This document shows, piece by piece, positions 54,431 to 63,768 of a DNA stretch of 64,000 nucleotides; the stretch's first letter is position 1; each line of letters starts with the position of its first letter. Source of the DNA: UBA6168 sp965222975 (lineage in GTDB: Bacteria > Bacteroidota > Bacteroidia > Chitinophagales > Saprospiraceae); the NCBI GenBank assembly GCA_965222975.1, contig CBDCVJ010000030.1:124001-188000 (forward strand). Reading direction: 5' to 3'. The notes beneath the pieces were generated by a model that made no database searches, was not told where the DNA came from, and was given only the letters and a program-made list of their open reading frames with translations. The translations under genes were made by a program, and so were the position numbers.

Positions 54431-54475
54431 GGTTGTTTTTTGAGAAAAATTAAAAATTTTTCTCAAAAAACAACC
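54431..54475. repeat. 21-bp perfect hairpin, 3-nt loop
   Basis: GGTTGTTTTTTGAGAAAA-type left arm (54431-54451) pairs exactly with 54455-54475 around AAA. It is the first of two adjacent hairpins in the predicted leader of the PPIase operon. Confidence 0.85.
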
Positions 54476-54481
54476 AGCTTC

Positions 54482-54530
54482 AGCGGGAGAGAGAAAGAAA
54501 AAAAGAAATTTTTTCTTTCTCTCTCCCGCT
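54482..54530. repeat. 22-bp perfect purine/pyrimidine hairpin, 5-nt loop
   Basis: The left arm 54482-54503 is all purine after AGC (GGGAGAGAGAAAGA...), and the right arm 54509-54530 is its exact complement, loop AGAAA. It lies 6 bp after the first hairpin and about 115 bp before the PPIase ATG. Confidence 0.85.
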
Positions 54531-54644
54531 ATTCTGAATAGTCACAAATTTTCAAGGTTTTATATCAATCGCAATCATAATGAATTGCCACTGGTTTTAA
54601 CCTAAACGCCAATTCCGAATAATTTAATCTAAACATTATCCAAT

Positions 54645-56627
54645 ATGTTAATCCGAATTTTGTTTTTGCTATTTGCAATATCAATCTCATTAAATGTATT
54701 TGGTCAAAAAAATGACCCCGTATTATTCAGTGTGGATGGCGTACCTGTCCACAAATCCGAATTTGATTACATTTATACAAAGACCAATGGCCCTAATGCT
54801 AACTATTCGAAAGAATCATTGGATGAATACCTTAATCTATATGTCAATTTCAAATTGAAGGTGGCAAAGGCCAAGGAAATGAAACTTGATACAATCGTTT
54901 CCCTCCAACAAGAATTAAACGGCTACCGCCGCCAATTGGCCGACTCTTACCTTATAGATCGAGAGGTAACGGAAAAATTGGTACAGGAAGCCTATCTGCG
55001 ATCACGACAAGATGTGGACATCAGTCATATTTTAGTGAAACTTGCCCCCAACGCAACGCCCGCAGATACTTTGAAAGCATGGAACAAAGCCATCGAAGCA
55101 AAAAAGATTCTTGATTCAGGTAAGCCTTTTGGAAATGTTGCAAAAATGTATTCAGAAGACAAGTCAGTTACAAAAAACAATGGTCGCATAGGTTGGGTAA
55201 CGGTCTTGTTCCCCAATGGCTTCTATGCCCTTGAAACTGCTGCTTATTCAATCGAAAAAAATTCAATTGCGGGTCCAATCCGCACCAACGCGGGGTATCA
55301 TATTTTAACAGTACATGACCGCCGCCCCGCAAGAGGGGAAGTTGAAGTTGCCCATATTCTTGTCCGCTTAGACAAAAACCCTAATACAATAAAAGCCCGG
55401 CAAAAAATTGATGAGGCATATTCAAAATTGGCCAACGGGGAAGATTTCAACGAAGTTGCAAAAGAATATTCTGATGATAAAATCACTGCTAAAAAAGGTG
55501 GATACCTGGGGTTCTTTGGCATCAATCGATATGAGAAATCCTTTGAGGATGCCGCATTTGCTTTAGCCAAAGATGGTGATTATTCCAAGCCTGTCCAAAC
55601 TGCCGCAGGATGGCACATTATCAAACGGGTCAGTAAAAAAGAAGGGCTGTCATTGCAAATGATGAAGTCCTCCCTGCAGAACAAAGTCAAAGCTGATGCC
55701 CGTTTCGGGTTGGCCAAGGAAGCCATGGTACAAAGGATCAAAAAAGAAGGCAACTTCAAAGAAAACCGTACAACCCTGGACAATTTCATTGCCTCCTTAC
55801 AGGCGGACACTTCAAACACCTTTTTGACCTACAAATGGAAAGCACCGACCAAGCCTTCATCTGAGAATTTGTTTTCATTTGGAAAAAGCATGAATGTTTC
55901 CCTTGGGGATTTCGAAAGACACTTACAAGGTACATCCCGAATCAGGCAGCAGAAAGCTAGGCAAGGAATTGAAGCAGTGGTACACCATCTTTATGACCAA
56001 TTCGTTGGAGAAAATGCCCTGAAGTTTGAAGAAAAACAACTTGAAGTAAAATATCCAGAATTCAAATCCCTCATGCGGGAATATGAAGAAGGGGTGCTGC
56101 TTTTCGAAGTTACAAAGATGGAGGTATGGGACAAAGCTTCCCAAGATACAGTTGGCCTGCAAGCATTTTACGATCAACACAAAGAAAAATACCAATGGGA
56201 TGAACGGGCTGTTGTCAGTGAATATGCCTTAGTTGAAAGTTCTAAAGAAAAAATCAATGTGATACGTGATTTCTCAAAGACCCACAAACCAGAAGATGTA
56301 CTCTCAAGTTTTAATGGCACTGGCCCAGAACAAATTTTATCATTCAAAACGAAGCAATATGAAAAAGGGAGAAACGAAATGTTAGATAAAATGAAATGGG
56401 AGCCTGGGCAACTTTCAGCTATTGAAATCAATAAGCGAAATAAAGCTTATGAATTTTTTAAAATTGAGGAGATTCTTCCGCCTAGTCAAAAAACACTGAA
56501 AGATGCCCGTGGATATGTAGTGGCCGACTACCAAGACCACCTGGAGAAAGAATGGTTGAAAAAATTGAAAAATGAGCACAAGGTGGATATCAACGAAAAG
56601 ATATTCAATAAGATGATTAAGCGATAA
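54645..56627 (+). CDS. SurA/PpiD-like peptidyl-prolyl isomerase with two parvulin domains
   Basis: The 660-residue periplasmic protein has a signal peptide (ending NVFGQ), a SurA-like N-terminal region, and two parvulin (PpiC) domains at about 124-225 and 231-335, with VDISHILVKL...NNGRIGWVTVLFPNGF and VEVAHILVRL...KKGGYLGFFG. The C-terminal half is helical. It should assist folding of outer-membrane or secreted proteins. It begins a three-gene operon of SurA-like proteins, with 17 bp to the next gene in frame of the usual window. Function in T9SS or barrel assembly is inferred. Confidence 0.9.
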   Translation: MLIRILFLLFAISISLNVFGQKNDPVLFSVDGVPVHKSEFDYIYTKTNGPNANYSKESLDEYLNLYVNFKLKVAKAKEMKLDTIVSLQQELNGYRRQLADSYLIDREVTEKLVQEAYLRSRQDVDISHILVKLAPNATPADTLKAWNKAIEAKKILDSGKPFGNVAKMYSEDKSVTKNNGRIGWVTVLFPNGFYALETAAYSIEKNSIAGPIRTNAGYHILTVHDRRPARGEVEVAHILVRLDKNPNTIKARQKIDEAYSKLANGEDFNEVAKEYSDDKITAKKGGYLGFFGINRYEKSFEDAAFALAKDGDYSKPVQTAAGWHIIKRVSKKEGLSLQMMKSSLQNKVKADARFGLAKEAMVQRIKKEGNFKENRTTLDNFIASLQADTSNTFLTYKWKAPTKPSSENLFSFGKSMNVSLGDFERHLQGTSRIRQQKARQGIEAVVHHLYDQFVGENALKFEEKQLEVKYPEFKSLMREYEEGVLLFEVTKMEVWDKASQDTVGLQAFYDQHKEKYQWDERAVVSEYALVESSKEKINVIRDFSKTHKPEDVLSSFNGTGPEQILSFKTKQYEKGRNEMLDKMKWEPGQLSAIEINKRNKAYEFFKIEEILPPSQKTLKDARGYVVADYQDHLEKEWLKKLKNEHKVDINEKIFNKMIKR

Positions 56628-56644
56628 AATTCTTTTAGCCAATT

Positions 56645-57556
56645 GTGTTGGGAAGCTTTGTTCCTTACCATTCGCTCAACAAAAACAAATTAGCTTTGAG
56701 GAACAGCATTCATTATTTGACAATTTTTATATTTCTATGTTTGCTCACCAATGGTTGCCAGACTAAAGGAGCCCATGAAGAAGGCGATCGATTGCTTGCC
56801 CGTGTTTACAATAAATCGTTGTATTTATCGGACATGGATGGCATGCTTCCGATTGGGATTTCATCGGAAGACAGCTCATTGATCATAAACAAATTTGTTG
56901 GTAATTGGGTCAGGGAAACAGCTATGTTGCATGAAGCAGAACGGAACATTCCTAAGGGACTTGACATTGACCAGTTGGTTGAAAACTATCGAGCATCACT
57001 TATAAAGCATAATTATGAGAATATTTTGGTAGAAAAACTATTGGACTCAGTGGTTACCAGAACCGAGCTCGAAAATTTTTACGAAAAAAACAAAGAGCAA
57101 TACCAACTGGAATCCCCAATCATTCAATGCCGCTTTATCAAAGCCCCATTGAATGCGCCACAATTGAAACAAGTAGAACAATGGTGGAACGGTAAAAAAG
57201 ATTCAGATGCCTTGGCTCTGGAAAATTGGTGCAACGCTAACGCTATAATCCATCACCTCAATGATAGTACCTGGTATAAAGTTGTTGATATTGGAGCTTA
57301 CATGCCACAAGGTTCTCTGACAATCGATAATGTGAACAATAAGAAACAATTTACCCAAAAAGATGATGAGTTTGTTTACATGTTCGAGTTGCTTGATTTT
57401 ATTTCCCAAAAAAAAATTGCGCCGTTGGCCTATATAGAAGATCAAGCAAGAAAGGTAATACTACATAAAAGGAAAACGGGACTGCTTGAAGAAATGAAAG
57501 ATAAACTATACGATGAAGCCTTGCGGAAAAATAGCGTTTCAATTTACCTACAATGA
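56645..57556 (+). CDS. SurA-related lipoprotein without a parvulin domain
   Basis: The frame opens with GTG at 56645, but a TTG at 56696 gives a much better lipoprotein signal (RNSIHYLTIFIFLCLLTNGC), with the lipid Cys at about residue 39 of the long form. The rest (LARVYNKSLYLSDMDGMLP, NFYEKNKEQYQLESPIIQC) resembles the N-terminal chaperone part of SurA-like proteins, but the parvulin active-site motifs are absent. It lies 17 bp after the first PPIase gene and 59 bp before surA, so is probably co-transcribed. It may be an accessory chaperone. I recognise no named family. Confidence 0.75.
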   Translation: MLGSFVPYHSLNKNKLALRNSIHYLTIFIFLCLLTNGCQTKGAHEEGDRLLARVYNKSLYLSDMDGMLPIGISSEDSSLIINKFVGNWVRETAMLHEAERNIPKGLDIDQLVENYRASLIKHNYENILVEKLLDSVVTRTELENFYEKNKEQYQLESPIIQCRFIKAPLNAPQLKQVEQWWNGKKDSDALALENWCNANAIIHHLNDSTWYKVVDIGAYMPQGSLTIDNVNNKKQFTQKDDEFVYMFELLDFISQKKIAPLAYIEDQARKVILHKRKTGLLEEMKDKLYDEALRKNSVSIYLQ

Positions 57557-57615
57557 GAATAAACCGGTTTTCTATAAATCCATCCTATGGAAGAAAGCCG
57601 ATAAAAAAATGAACA

Positions 57616-58977
57616 ATGATCAATAAGTCAATTCATGTAATATTTTTCATTTGCTTTTTCACTTCTCTTTTTTCACAAAAAGAAATAATCGAAAAAGTCG
57701 TTGCACAAGTTGGGGGCGAGATCGTTATCCTCTCCGAAGTCGAAGAACAATATGCCCTTCTCAATGAACGGCAGGGCAACCTCCCAGCCGAAGCTCGCTG
57801 TATGATACTCGACAACATCTTGACCCAAAAACTACTCGTCAATCAAGCAAAACTAGACAGTGTTGAAGTCAGCGATGAGGAAGTAGAGGCGCAACTTAAC
57901 GCTCGTATTGATCAAATTTTGGAATATATGGGCGGCGACCTGAAACAATTTGAGGAATACTATGGACAGACCGTAGCAGAAGTAAAAGATGCTTTCAGGG
58001 AAGACCTATTGAACCAATTACTCTCTGAAAGAATGAGAAATGAAGTAATGCATGGCGTAACGGTCACTCCTTCTGAAGTAAAACGATTTTTCAAGCGGAT
58101 ACCCAGAGATAGCCTTCCTTATTTTGATTCAGAAGTTGAAGTAGGAGAAATTGTCATGAAACCCAAAGTGAATGAAGTAGAAAGACAAAAAGCTATTGAC
58201 AAATTGAACAGCCTTCGACAAAGAATTATTGAAGGTGGAGAAGATTTTGCCGAGCTCGCCTCAATCTTCTCCGACGACCCCGGCAGCGCAAGGGCTGGTG
58301 GTGACCTTGGGTGGACGAAGCGCGGGAAGTTCGTACCTGAATTTGAAGCCGCAGCTTATAAATTGGCTGATGGTGAAATCTCTGATGTTGTAGAAAGCGA
58401 TTTTGGGTTCCATCTAATTCAGCTCATCGCCAGGAGGGGGAATTCCATCAATACCCGCCATATTTTGATAAAACCAGAGATCACTGACAACGACCTTGAA
58501 TTAACCCGTACAAAGTTGGATTCCGTGCGCAATTTAATCTTAATGGATTCAATTTCTTGGTCCATTGCTGTCAAAAAATTTGGCAATGAAGATGTTCAGA
58601 GTTATAACAATGACGGTAAGATGATCAATCCGGCATCAGGCAATACTTATTTTGAAATAGCCGATTTAGAGCCAGATGTTTATTTTACAATTGATACGAT
58701 GGAAGTAATGGGCATTTCATCAGCCTATTCGTATTCAGATCCCCGAGGTGACACATATTACAGAATCGTTCAATTGCAGAGCCGCACAGAGCCTCATTCA
58801 GCCAGCTTGGAAAGGGATTATTCTCGCATCCAAGAGGCTACAATTGAACAAAAGAAAGCCAATTATATGTCGGATTGGGTAGGTGAGAAAGTAAATGCAA
58901 CTTATATAAGGATAGACCCTAAATACGAAGGATGCCCGAATTTGCTTAAATGGATTGAAGATAGGGCGAAGCCATAA
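57616..58977 (+). CDS. surA: SurA-type periplasmic chaperone/peptidyl-prolyl isomerase
   Basis: The 453-residue protein has a signal peptide, then the SurA N-terminal domain (IIEKVVAQVGGEIVILSEVE, MILDNILTQKLLVNQAKLD). A parvulin domain holds DFAELASIFSDDPGSARAGG and FVPEFEAAAYKL...SDFGFHLIQLI. A second, degenerate parvulin-like part follows (INTRHILIKPEITD). SurA brings outer-membrane proteins to the BAM complex. It closes the three-gene operon and is followed by a strong terminator. Confidence 0.93.
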   Translation: MINKSIHVIFFICFFTSLFSQKEIIEKVVAQVGGEIVILSEVEEQYALLNERQGNLPAEARCMILDNILTQKLLVNQAKLDSVEVSDEEVEAQLNARIDQILEYMGGDLKQFEEYYGQTVAEVKDAFREDLLNQLLSERMRNEVMHGVTVTPSEVKRFFKRIPRDSLPYFDSEVEVGEIVMKPKVNEVERQKAIDKLNSLRQRIIEGGEDFAELASIFSDDPGSARAGGDLGWTKRGKFVPEFEAAAYKLADGEISDVVESDFGFHLIQLIARRGNSINTRHILIKPEITDNDLELTRTKLDSVRNLILMDSISWSIAVKKFGNEDVQSYNNDGKMINPASGNTYFEIADLEPDVYFTIDTMEVMGISSAYSYSDPRGDTYYRIVQLQSRTEPHSASLERDYSRIQEATIEQKKANYMSDWVGEKVNATYIRIDPKYEGCPNLLKWIEDRAKP

Positions 58978-59006
58978 TTTGATTAATTTCCAATCAAATT
59001 AAATTT

Positions 59007-59058
59007 CAGAACCAAAAAAGCCAGTTCCCTTTTTTTGGAACTGGCTTTTTTGGTTCTG
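59007..59058. terminator. Bidirectional rho-independent terminator
   Basis: A perfect 22-bp stem, CAGAACCAAAAAAGCC-type arm 59007-59028 with 59037-59058, loop of 8 nt. It lies between convergent surA (+) and the small membrane gene (-). Confidence 0.9.
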
Positions 59059-59061
59059 AAT

Positions 59062-59511
59062 TTATTCAAATTCCTCTCCTGGCCTTATATCTTCTATAAA
59101 TTGATCTCTTTTAGGTCTCAATAAAATGAATACAGCCAAGCCTATGACAAACCAAATCATATAATTGGAATTGGCCATTGTAAATGTTAATAATAGCGAT
59201 ATGAGATTGCCACCTTCTGCCAGCGCATATTTCAAGATGCTGGAAGATTTGAAATGTTCTAATTTTTCCTGTACAATTCCATTAACTGGTATATCACTTT
59301 GCCGTTTTTGACCAATGAAATAAGCCGCGGCTATCCCAAATAATACCGCCCCAGGTATGATGAAACTAAAAGGAGGTACTACTTCCCTATCTTGAGGATT
59401 ATCCTGCATCAAGTAAAACAAAATCAGCCCTATCATTGCTTGCCCAGCAAAAAGGGCATAATAAAGGATTTGCGTTTGCTTGAAACTGGCAGGAGGCGGT
59501 TTGGCAATCAT
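59062..59511 (-). CDS. Four-helix membrane protein of unknown function
   Basis: The 149-residue protein has four hydrophobic helices (ALFAGQAMIGLILFYLM, FIIPGAVLFGIAAAYFIG, GGNLISLLLTFTM, IWFVIGLAVFILL) and no motif that I can place in a named family. It lies downstream of the POT transporter on the same strand, after a terminator, so is probably independently expressed. Confidence 0.7.
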   Translation of the reverse strand: MIAKPPPASFKQTQILYYALFAGQAMIGLILFYLMQDNPQDREVVPPFSFIIPGAVLFGIAAAYFIGQKRQSDIPVNGIVQEKLEHFKSSSILKYALAEGGNLISLLLTFTMANSNYMIWFVIGLAVFILLRPKRDQFIEDIRPGEEFE

Positions 59512-59523
59512 AAATTTTAAGGC

Positions 59524-59563
59524 TTAAAAAAGCCTTCTACCATAGTAACTTGGAAGAAGGCTT
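59524..59563 (-). terminator. Terminator after the POT transporter gene
   Basis: AAGCCTTCT (59530-59538) pairs with AGAAGGCTT (59555-59563); on the minus strand TTTTTT follows directly. It lies 65 bp past the transporter stop. Confidence 0.85.
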
Positions 59564-59627
59564 AATATTTTAAAATTAGGAACGCTCAAAAAATAAATAC
59601 TCGTTTTTTCATCGTTCCTTAATGTCT

Positions 59628-61640
59628 TTATTTAATGCCGTGCATCCAACGGGAAACCATTGGCCCGAGCAGGAATAAAAGCACACCACATCCGATGGCA
59701 ATGAAACCAAGTTTTTGGAAAACACTCAGGGCAAGAGTTAATGTATCCTTCCGCAAACATTGAATCACTTCGGCAGAGCTGCTTTCCGAAGCTGCTTTTT
59801 CCACATCCGCTTTCGACATCACTTTGACAGAACCACCGTCAGAAGGGGCTGCATGGGCAGGGTTGGTCGTAAGGAATGTCACGTAACTTTTTTTCATTTC
59901 TTTATTCTTAGCACGCTCATTTTTGATTGCATCCGCTTTTTCCTTTAATTCTTTAATCTGCAATTTAGCAGCATAGTACTTCGTGCTGCCAACTTTTGAA
60001 TTTAGATAACTGGCAAATTCTGGATCGGCCAATCCATCATCAAGGGATAGTTGATTTTGACAAAGCTCAAGTGCCTTTCCTTCCAAGCCGGCACAAGGAT
60101 CCGTTTCGCCCTTCTTGACAACTTGGTTATCTGTCAACCAGTTTTGGAAAAAAGGTGCTTTTAATGCCAACTTTATCTCTTGGTTTTCCATACATCCTTG
60201 AAAGCTTTCACTTGCCACAACCTTTCCCTCGTCAACGGCCATCATTTTGGCAATGTGCTTTCCTCCCTGATGCGCTATGGAAGAAGATAAAAACCAAATC
60301 CCCATCAAAAACCCAACTATTTTCATGGGTGCCAATTTTGTTACCAAGGAAAGCCCTACCGGCGATAAGGTCAATTCACCAAGGGTATGCAACAAATAAA
60401 GCATAATAAGAAAAAATGCAGGTACCAATCCTGAAAGAGAACCAGCCCCCCCCCAATTGAGGACTAAAAATCCGAGGCCGAGTAGAATAAGGCCAACACC
60501 AAATTTATAAGGTGCTGCAGGCTCCTTGTCAGCTTTTGATAATTTGATCCACATCCAGGAATAAATCGGGGCAAACAACATTATGAAAAATGGATTGACA
60601 GACTGGAACAAAGTCGTTTGTGCCTCAAAACCCAAAATGTTTTTGTCTACGTTACGGGCAGTGAAGACATTGAGCGCTGAACCTGCCAATTCAAAGAAAG
60701 TCCAAAAAACGGTTGTGAAAAAGAGTAGTAATACAATCACCCATATCCTTTCTTTTTGTTTCTTTTCATATTTGGGAGCCACCGCAAAAAGTAAATAACC
60801 AATCACCCCCGCTCCAACAATGCCAAGCAACACATCTACAACATCGTTTTGAATAATCAGTAGCCAGATTATAGGAATCATGATTAAGGTAGCAACATAT
60901 GGCAACAAATTGCTGCCAATGCCTCCCATTTTAACCTCCTCGGCACCTTCAGGAACCAAACCATATTCTTCGTAAATCCCTTTACCCTGTGCCCACAAAA
61001 AGGTAAGGTAACCAACAAGCATTCCTAAGCCAGCTGCCAAAAAGCCATATTTCCAGCCTTCAATTTCCCCTATAACACCACAAGTAAGCGGAGCGAGGAA
61101 AGCTCCAATGTTGATACCCATATAAAAAATGGTAAAGGCACCATCCCGACGAGGATCACCATCAGGGTAAAATCGGCCGATCATACTGGAGATATTTGGC
61201 TTGAAGAAGCCATTACCGATCACCAATAAAGCCAAACCAAGAAAAAAGGTGGTCTGGTTGTCCATGAACAAAGTAAATTGTCCAGCTGCCATTAAGAGTG
61301 CCCCCCATAGGATCGCTTTTCGGAAGCCCATCATCTTATCGGCAAAATACCCACCTATGATTGGTGTCAAATACACAAGTGCTCCATAGGCGCCATAAAT
61401 CCCATATGCCTTAGCATCACTAAACCCAAAACCACCATCCACGTCAGTAGAAATTTTGGCAATCATATAAAGGACTAACAATGCCCGCATCCCGTAGTAA
61501 CTGAAGCGTTCCCAAAGCTCCACCATGAACAAAGCAAACAACGCTTTCGGGTGTACTTTTTTATTTGATAAAATTACAAATGCCACCCAAGCAGCAACAC
61601 AAAGCCAAGCTATGAGCATTAATCTATAAGCAGGAGCCAT
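59628..61640 (-). CDS. POT/PTR family peptide transporter with C-terminal insertion
   Basis: The 670-residue inner-membrane protein has the POT signature ELWERFSYYGMRALLVLYM, then KAYGIYGAYGALVYLTPIIGGY and FKPNISSMIGRFYPDGDPRR. It imports di- and tripeptides with protons. It is longer than a typical POT (about 460-520): an extra N-terminal helix precedes the core, and about 150 polar, Lys/Glu-rich residues (roughly 490-640) interrupt the last helices before FQKLGFIAIGCGVLLFLLGP. That insert has paired Cys (CMENQ, PCAGLEGKALELCQ) and a coiled-coil-like stretch. Its role is unknown. Confidence 0.92.
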   Translation of the reverse strand: MAPAYRLMLIAWLCVAAWVAFVILSNKKVHPKALFALFMVELWERFSYYGMRALLVLYMIAKISTDVDGGFGFSDAKAYGIYGAYGALVYLTPIIGGYFADKMMGFRKAILWGALLMAAGQFTLFMDNQTTFFLGLALLVIGNGFFKPNISSMIGRFYPDGDPRRDGAFTIFYMGINIGAFLAPLTCGVIGEIEGWKYGFLAAGLGMLVGYLTFLWAQGKGIYEEYGLVPEGAEEVKMGGIGSNLLPYVATLIMIPIIWLLIIQNDVVDVLLGIVGAGVIGYLLFAVAPKYEKKQKERIWVIVLLLFFTTVFWTFFELAGSALNVFTARNVDKNILGFEAQTTLFQSVNPFFIMLFAPIYSWMWIKLSKADKEPAAPYKFGVGLILLGLGFLVLNWGGAGSLSGLVPAFFLIMLYLLHTLGELTLSPVGLSLVTKLAPMKIVGFLMGIWFLSSSIAHQGGKHIAKMMAVDEGKVVASESFQGCMENQEIKLALKAPFFQNWLTDNQVVKKGETDPCAGLEGKALELCQNQLSLDDGLADPEFASYLNSKVGSTKYYAAKLQIKELKEKADAIKNERAKNKEMKKSYVTFLTTNPAHAAPSDGGSVKVMSKADVEKAASESSSAEVIQCLRKDTLTLALSVFQKLGFIAIGCGVLLFLLGPMVSRWMHGIK

Positions 61641-61748
61641 AAAAAATAGGTTTTAGTGAATAAAATTTTGTTTGTCAGATCGGCGAAAATAGAAGTTTTT
61701 ATGAGGAAAGAAAGTGTTTTCAGAAAATATTGCATAAGATGTTGATAA

Positions 61749-62162
61749 TTAAGGTGCTATCTTGCTTCCATGAGCCAAATCGTATGGGCCGTACTGGCTA
61801 GTCGCTGCTGCTTGATAATCCAAGTTGTGATTGTCAGGTGCCAAAAAAGAAAAAGAAAAGACAAGGATAAGCACAGCAGCTGCGGCACGTAGTTGTAAGT
61901 TTAATTCTACCAGATAATCACTTAGGTTAGAATGAAACTGAATTTTCTTTTCCATGCGGTTTTCTATCTTGGAAAAATTAAACTCAAGCGACTCACTATC
62001 CAGCCCTTCATCAGCATAAATAGCTTGTATCCCCTCTACCAATTCTTTGGATTCAGGGTCGTTCCTCAACAAAGATTCGACGGTTTTTGCTTCTGCTGGA
62101 TTTAGCTTCCCATCCGCGTAATCCATAAGCGTTCTGAACGGCAATATTTTTTCTTTTTTCAT
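61749..62162 (-). CDS. Anti-sigma factor-like membrane protein
   Basis: The 137-residue protein has an N-terminal helical domain (LMDYADGKLNPAEAKTVESL) like anti-sigma proteins, and one membrane helix (LRAAAAVLILVFSFSFLAP), with a short periplasmic tail. It lies 66 bp downstream of the ECF sigma factor gene on the same strand, the usual pairing. No zinc-binding HxxxCxxC motif is present. The match is by context and topology. Confidence 0.65.
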   Translation of the reverse strand: MKKEKILPFRTLMDYADGKLNPAEAKTVESLLRNDPESKELVEGIQAIYADEGLDSESLEFNFSKIENRMEKKIQFHSNLSDYLVELNLQLRAAAAVLILVFSFSFLAPDNHNLDYQAAATSQYGPYDLAHGSKIAP

Positions 62163-62228
62163 TTTAATAAATTAGCTTTCCTAAAAATTCTTGCCCCTTC
62201 TTTTATTAAAATTTCTAACAATTCCTTT

Positions 62229-62900
62229 TCATCTCAACTCTTCCAAAATCCCCTCCCTCTTCAACATTTCCCGAAAGGCCTTCATCGCCCTTGAACGTTT
62301 GTCGTAAGCCTTTTCCCGCTGTCCAAAAACTTGCGTCAAATCCTGACTGTTATACCCAAGAATGAAGACCAACCACAGCACCATGCGATAGACCCTGTTC
62401 GTGATATTCGGGATCAAGTCAATAACTTTGTTCATGTCCATTTTTTCTTCGACCCGTAAATGAGGATCAACAGTTTTCAAATTGGATTGACGAATCCCCA
62501 ACTCTTGCACTTTGCAGTTTACGCTTAACCTTGCCCGGGAACGAACCAAATAAGATAGGTGATGTACTGAGAATGCGGTGAAATTCTTTTCGATCTCTTC
62601 GGCTGAAAATTGGCCAGATAAAATCATTTCTAAAAAATCACTAAAAGCATCTTGAACCATGGCCAAACTGATATTCTCATTTGAGCGAAGCCTCCTATAA
62701 ACCAGCACTACTATTTGACGATGGTACTTTTTGAACAAAGTGACCAACGCATCGCTACAACCCTCCTTATACAAATTCCATATGACCGTATCGTCCATTT
62801 CGGACAACCGCTCTATTGCTGCCTGCTTGTTCAGGTTGTTCAATTCAGCAAGGATTATGTCGTAATTTTTCAATGTTAGAGGGTCCATTTGCAATGGCAT
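62229..62900 (-). CDS. ECF-type RNA polymerase sigma factor
   Basis: The 223-residue protein has a sigma-2-like region (LVTLFKKYHRQIVVLVYRRL, AMVQDAFSDFLEMIL) and a sigma-4-like helix-turn-helix (NSQDLTQVFGQREKAYDKRS). It should direct RNA polymerase to a stress or envelope regulon when released from its membrane anti-sigma partner. The start could also be the ATG four codons on. It precedes the anti-sigma gene. Confidence 0.82.
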   Translation of the reverse strand: MPLQMDPLTLKNYDIILAELNNLNKQAAIERLSEMDDTVIWNLYKEGCSDALVTLFKKYHRQIVVLVYRRLRSNENISLAMVQDAFSDFLEMILSGQFSAEEIEKNFTAFSVHHLSYLVRSRARLSVNCKVQELGIRQSNLKTVDPHLRVEEKMDMNKVIDLIPNITNRVYRMVLWLVFILGYNSQDLTQVFGQREKAYDKRSRAMKAFREMLKREGILEELR

Positions 62901-63027
62901 TCATAAACAGTAGCAGTCAGAAAGATATTTCTCGCAGCAAAATGTGGATTATTTTGAAAAAAAAATTATGAATGGGCATCAATTAAAAGAATTGTCATCA
63001 GGCAGTACTTCTTTTTCTTGTTCAATC

Positions 63028-63609
63028 TCAAAAAGGTAGACGCCATCCTGCACTTTCCACCATCAGTCGGATCATTTCAAACAGATTGTTTTTTTGCAAA
63101 CTGGCCTGATCGAACAACTGGCTTTCCTGTGCTTTTTGACGGATGAAACCTTTAGCATTAGTGTTCAATTTATTGTAGTCTTCTTTGGTAAATGGGTTGA
63201 ACATGCCTTCTTGGATATCATAATAGTCGAGATCATGCTCAATAGATAATAGTTCTGGTGGAGGGACTTCGCTAATAGTAATTGTCTTTCGTTCCGAAGA
63301 AGAAGTAATTTTTATCTTTTCAAGGTCATAACCTACTGACACTTTGGCCTTTACCCTAATCAAAGCCTTTTTCCTGAAAATACTCAGGTCATAGCCATAG
63401 TAATCCTGATAATCATATATTTCTGAAAAAGTACCTTCAACAGTAATAAGCTTTGTAGCCTGCTTGATTTTTTCAACCAAGACTGAAGCATTTTCAGTTA
63501 CCTGTTTTTCAGTTTTAATGGTAAACCAATTTTTCAGTTGATACCCCATGTAAAATGCGGCCAAAATGCCCAGAAGCAGAAGGATAGCAAACCAATAGTT
63601 TTTTAGCAT
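63028..63609 (-). CDS. DUF4230 family membrane protein
   Basis: I chose the start at MLKNYWFAILLLLGILAAFY, an N-terminal membrane helix; 22 upstream in-frame residues are not needed. The rest (ELITVEGTFSEIYDY-like LITVEGTFSEIYDYQDYYGY, KALIRVKAKVSVGYDLEKIK, PPPELLSIEHDLDYYD) fits DUF4230, an envelope-facing domain of unknown function found widely in Bacteroidota. Length about 193 residues. A -7-like box TAAGTTTG lies at 63654-63661 on the minus strand. Confidence 0.85.
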   Translation of the reverse strand: MLKNYWFAILLLLGILAAFYMGYQLKNWFTIKTEKQVTENASVLVEKIKQATKLITVEGTFSEIYDYQDYYGYDLSIFRKKALIRVKAKVSVGYDLEKIKITSSSERKTITISEVPPPELLSIEHDLDYYDIQEGMFNPFTKEDYNKLNTNAKGFIRQKAQESQLFDQASLQKNNLFEMIRLMVESAGWRLPF

Positions 63610-63768
63610 AAGAATAAAGTGTGATTTTTTCGAAACAAATCTAACCAATGCCACAAACTTATAAACAATGAGCAAGGCCAGTCTCTAAAGCTACTCTCTG
63701 ACATTTTTTTGAAAAAGGTCTCATGCATTGGAATTATTCAACTAATTTCACCAATAAAAATTAGTCAG

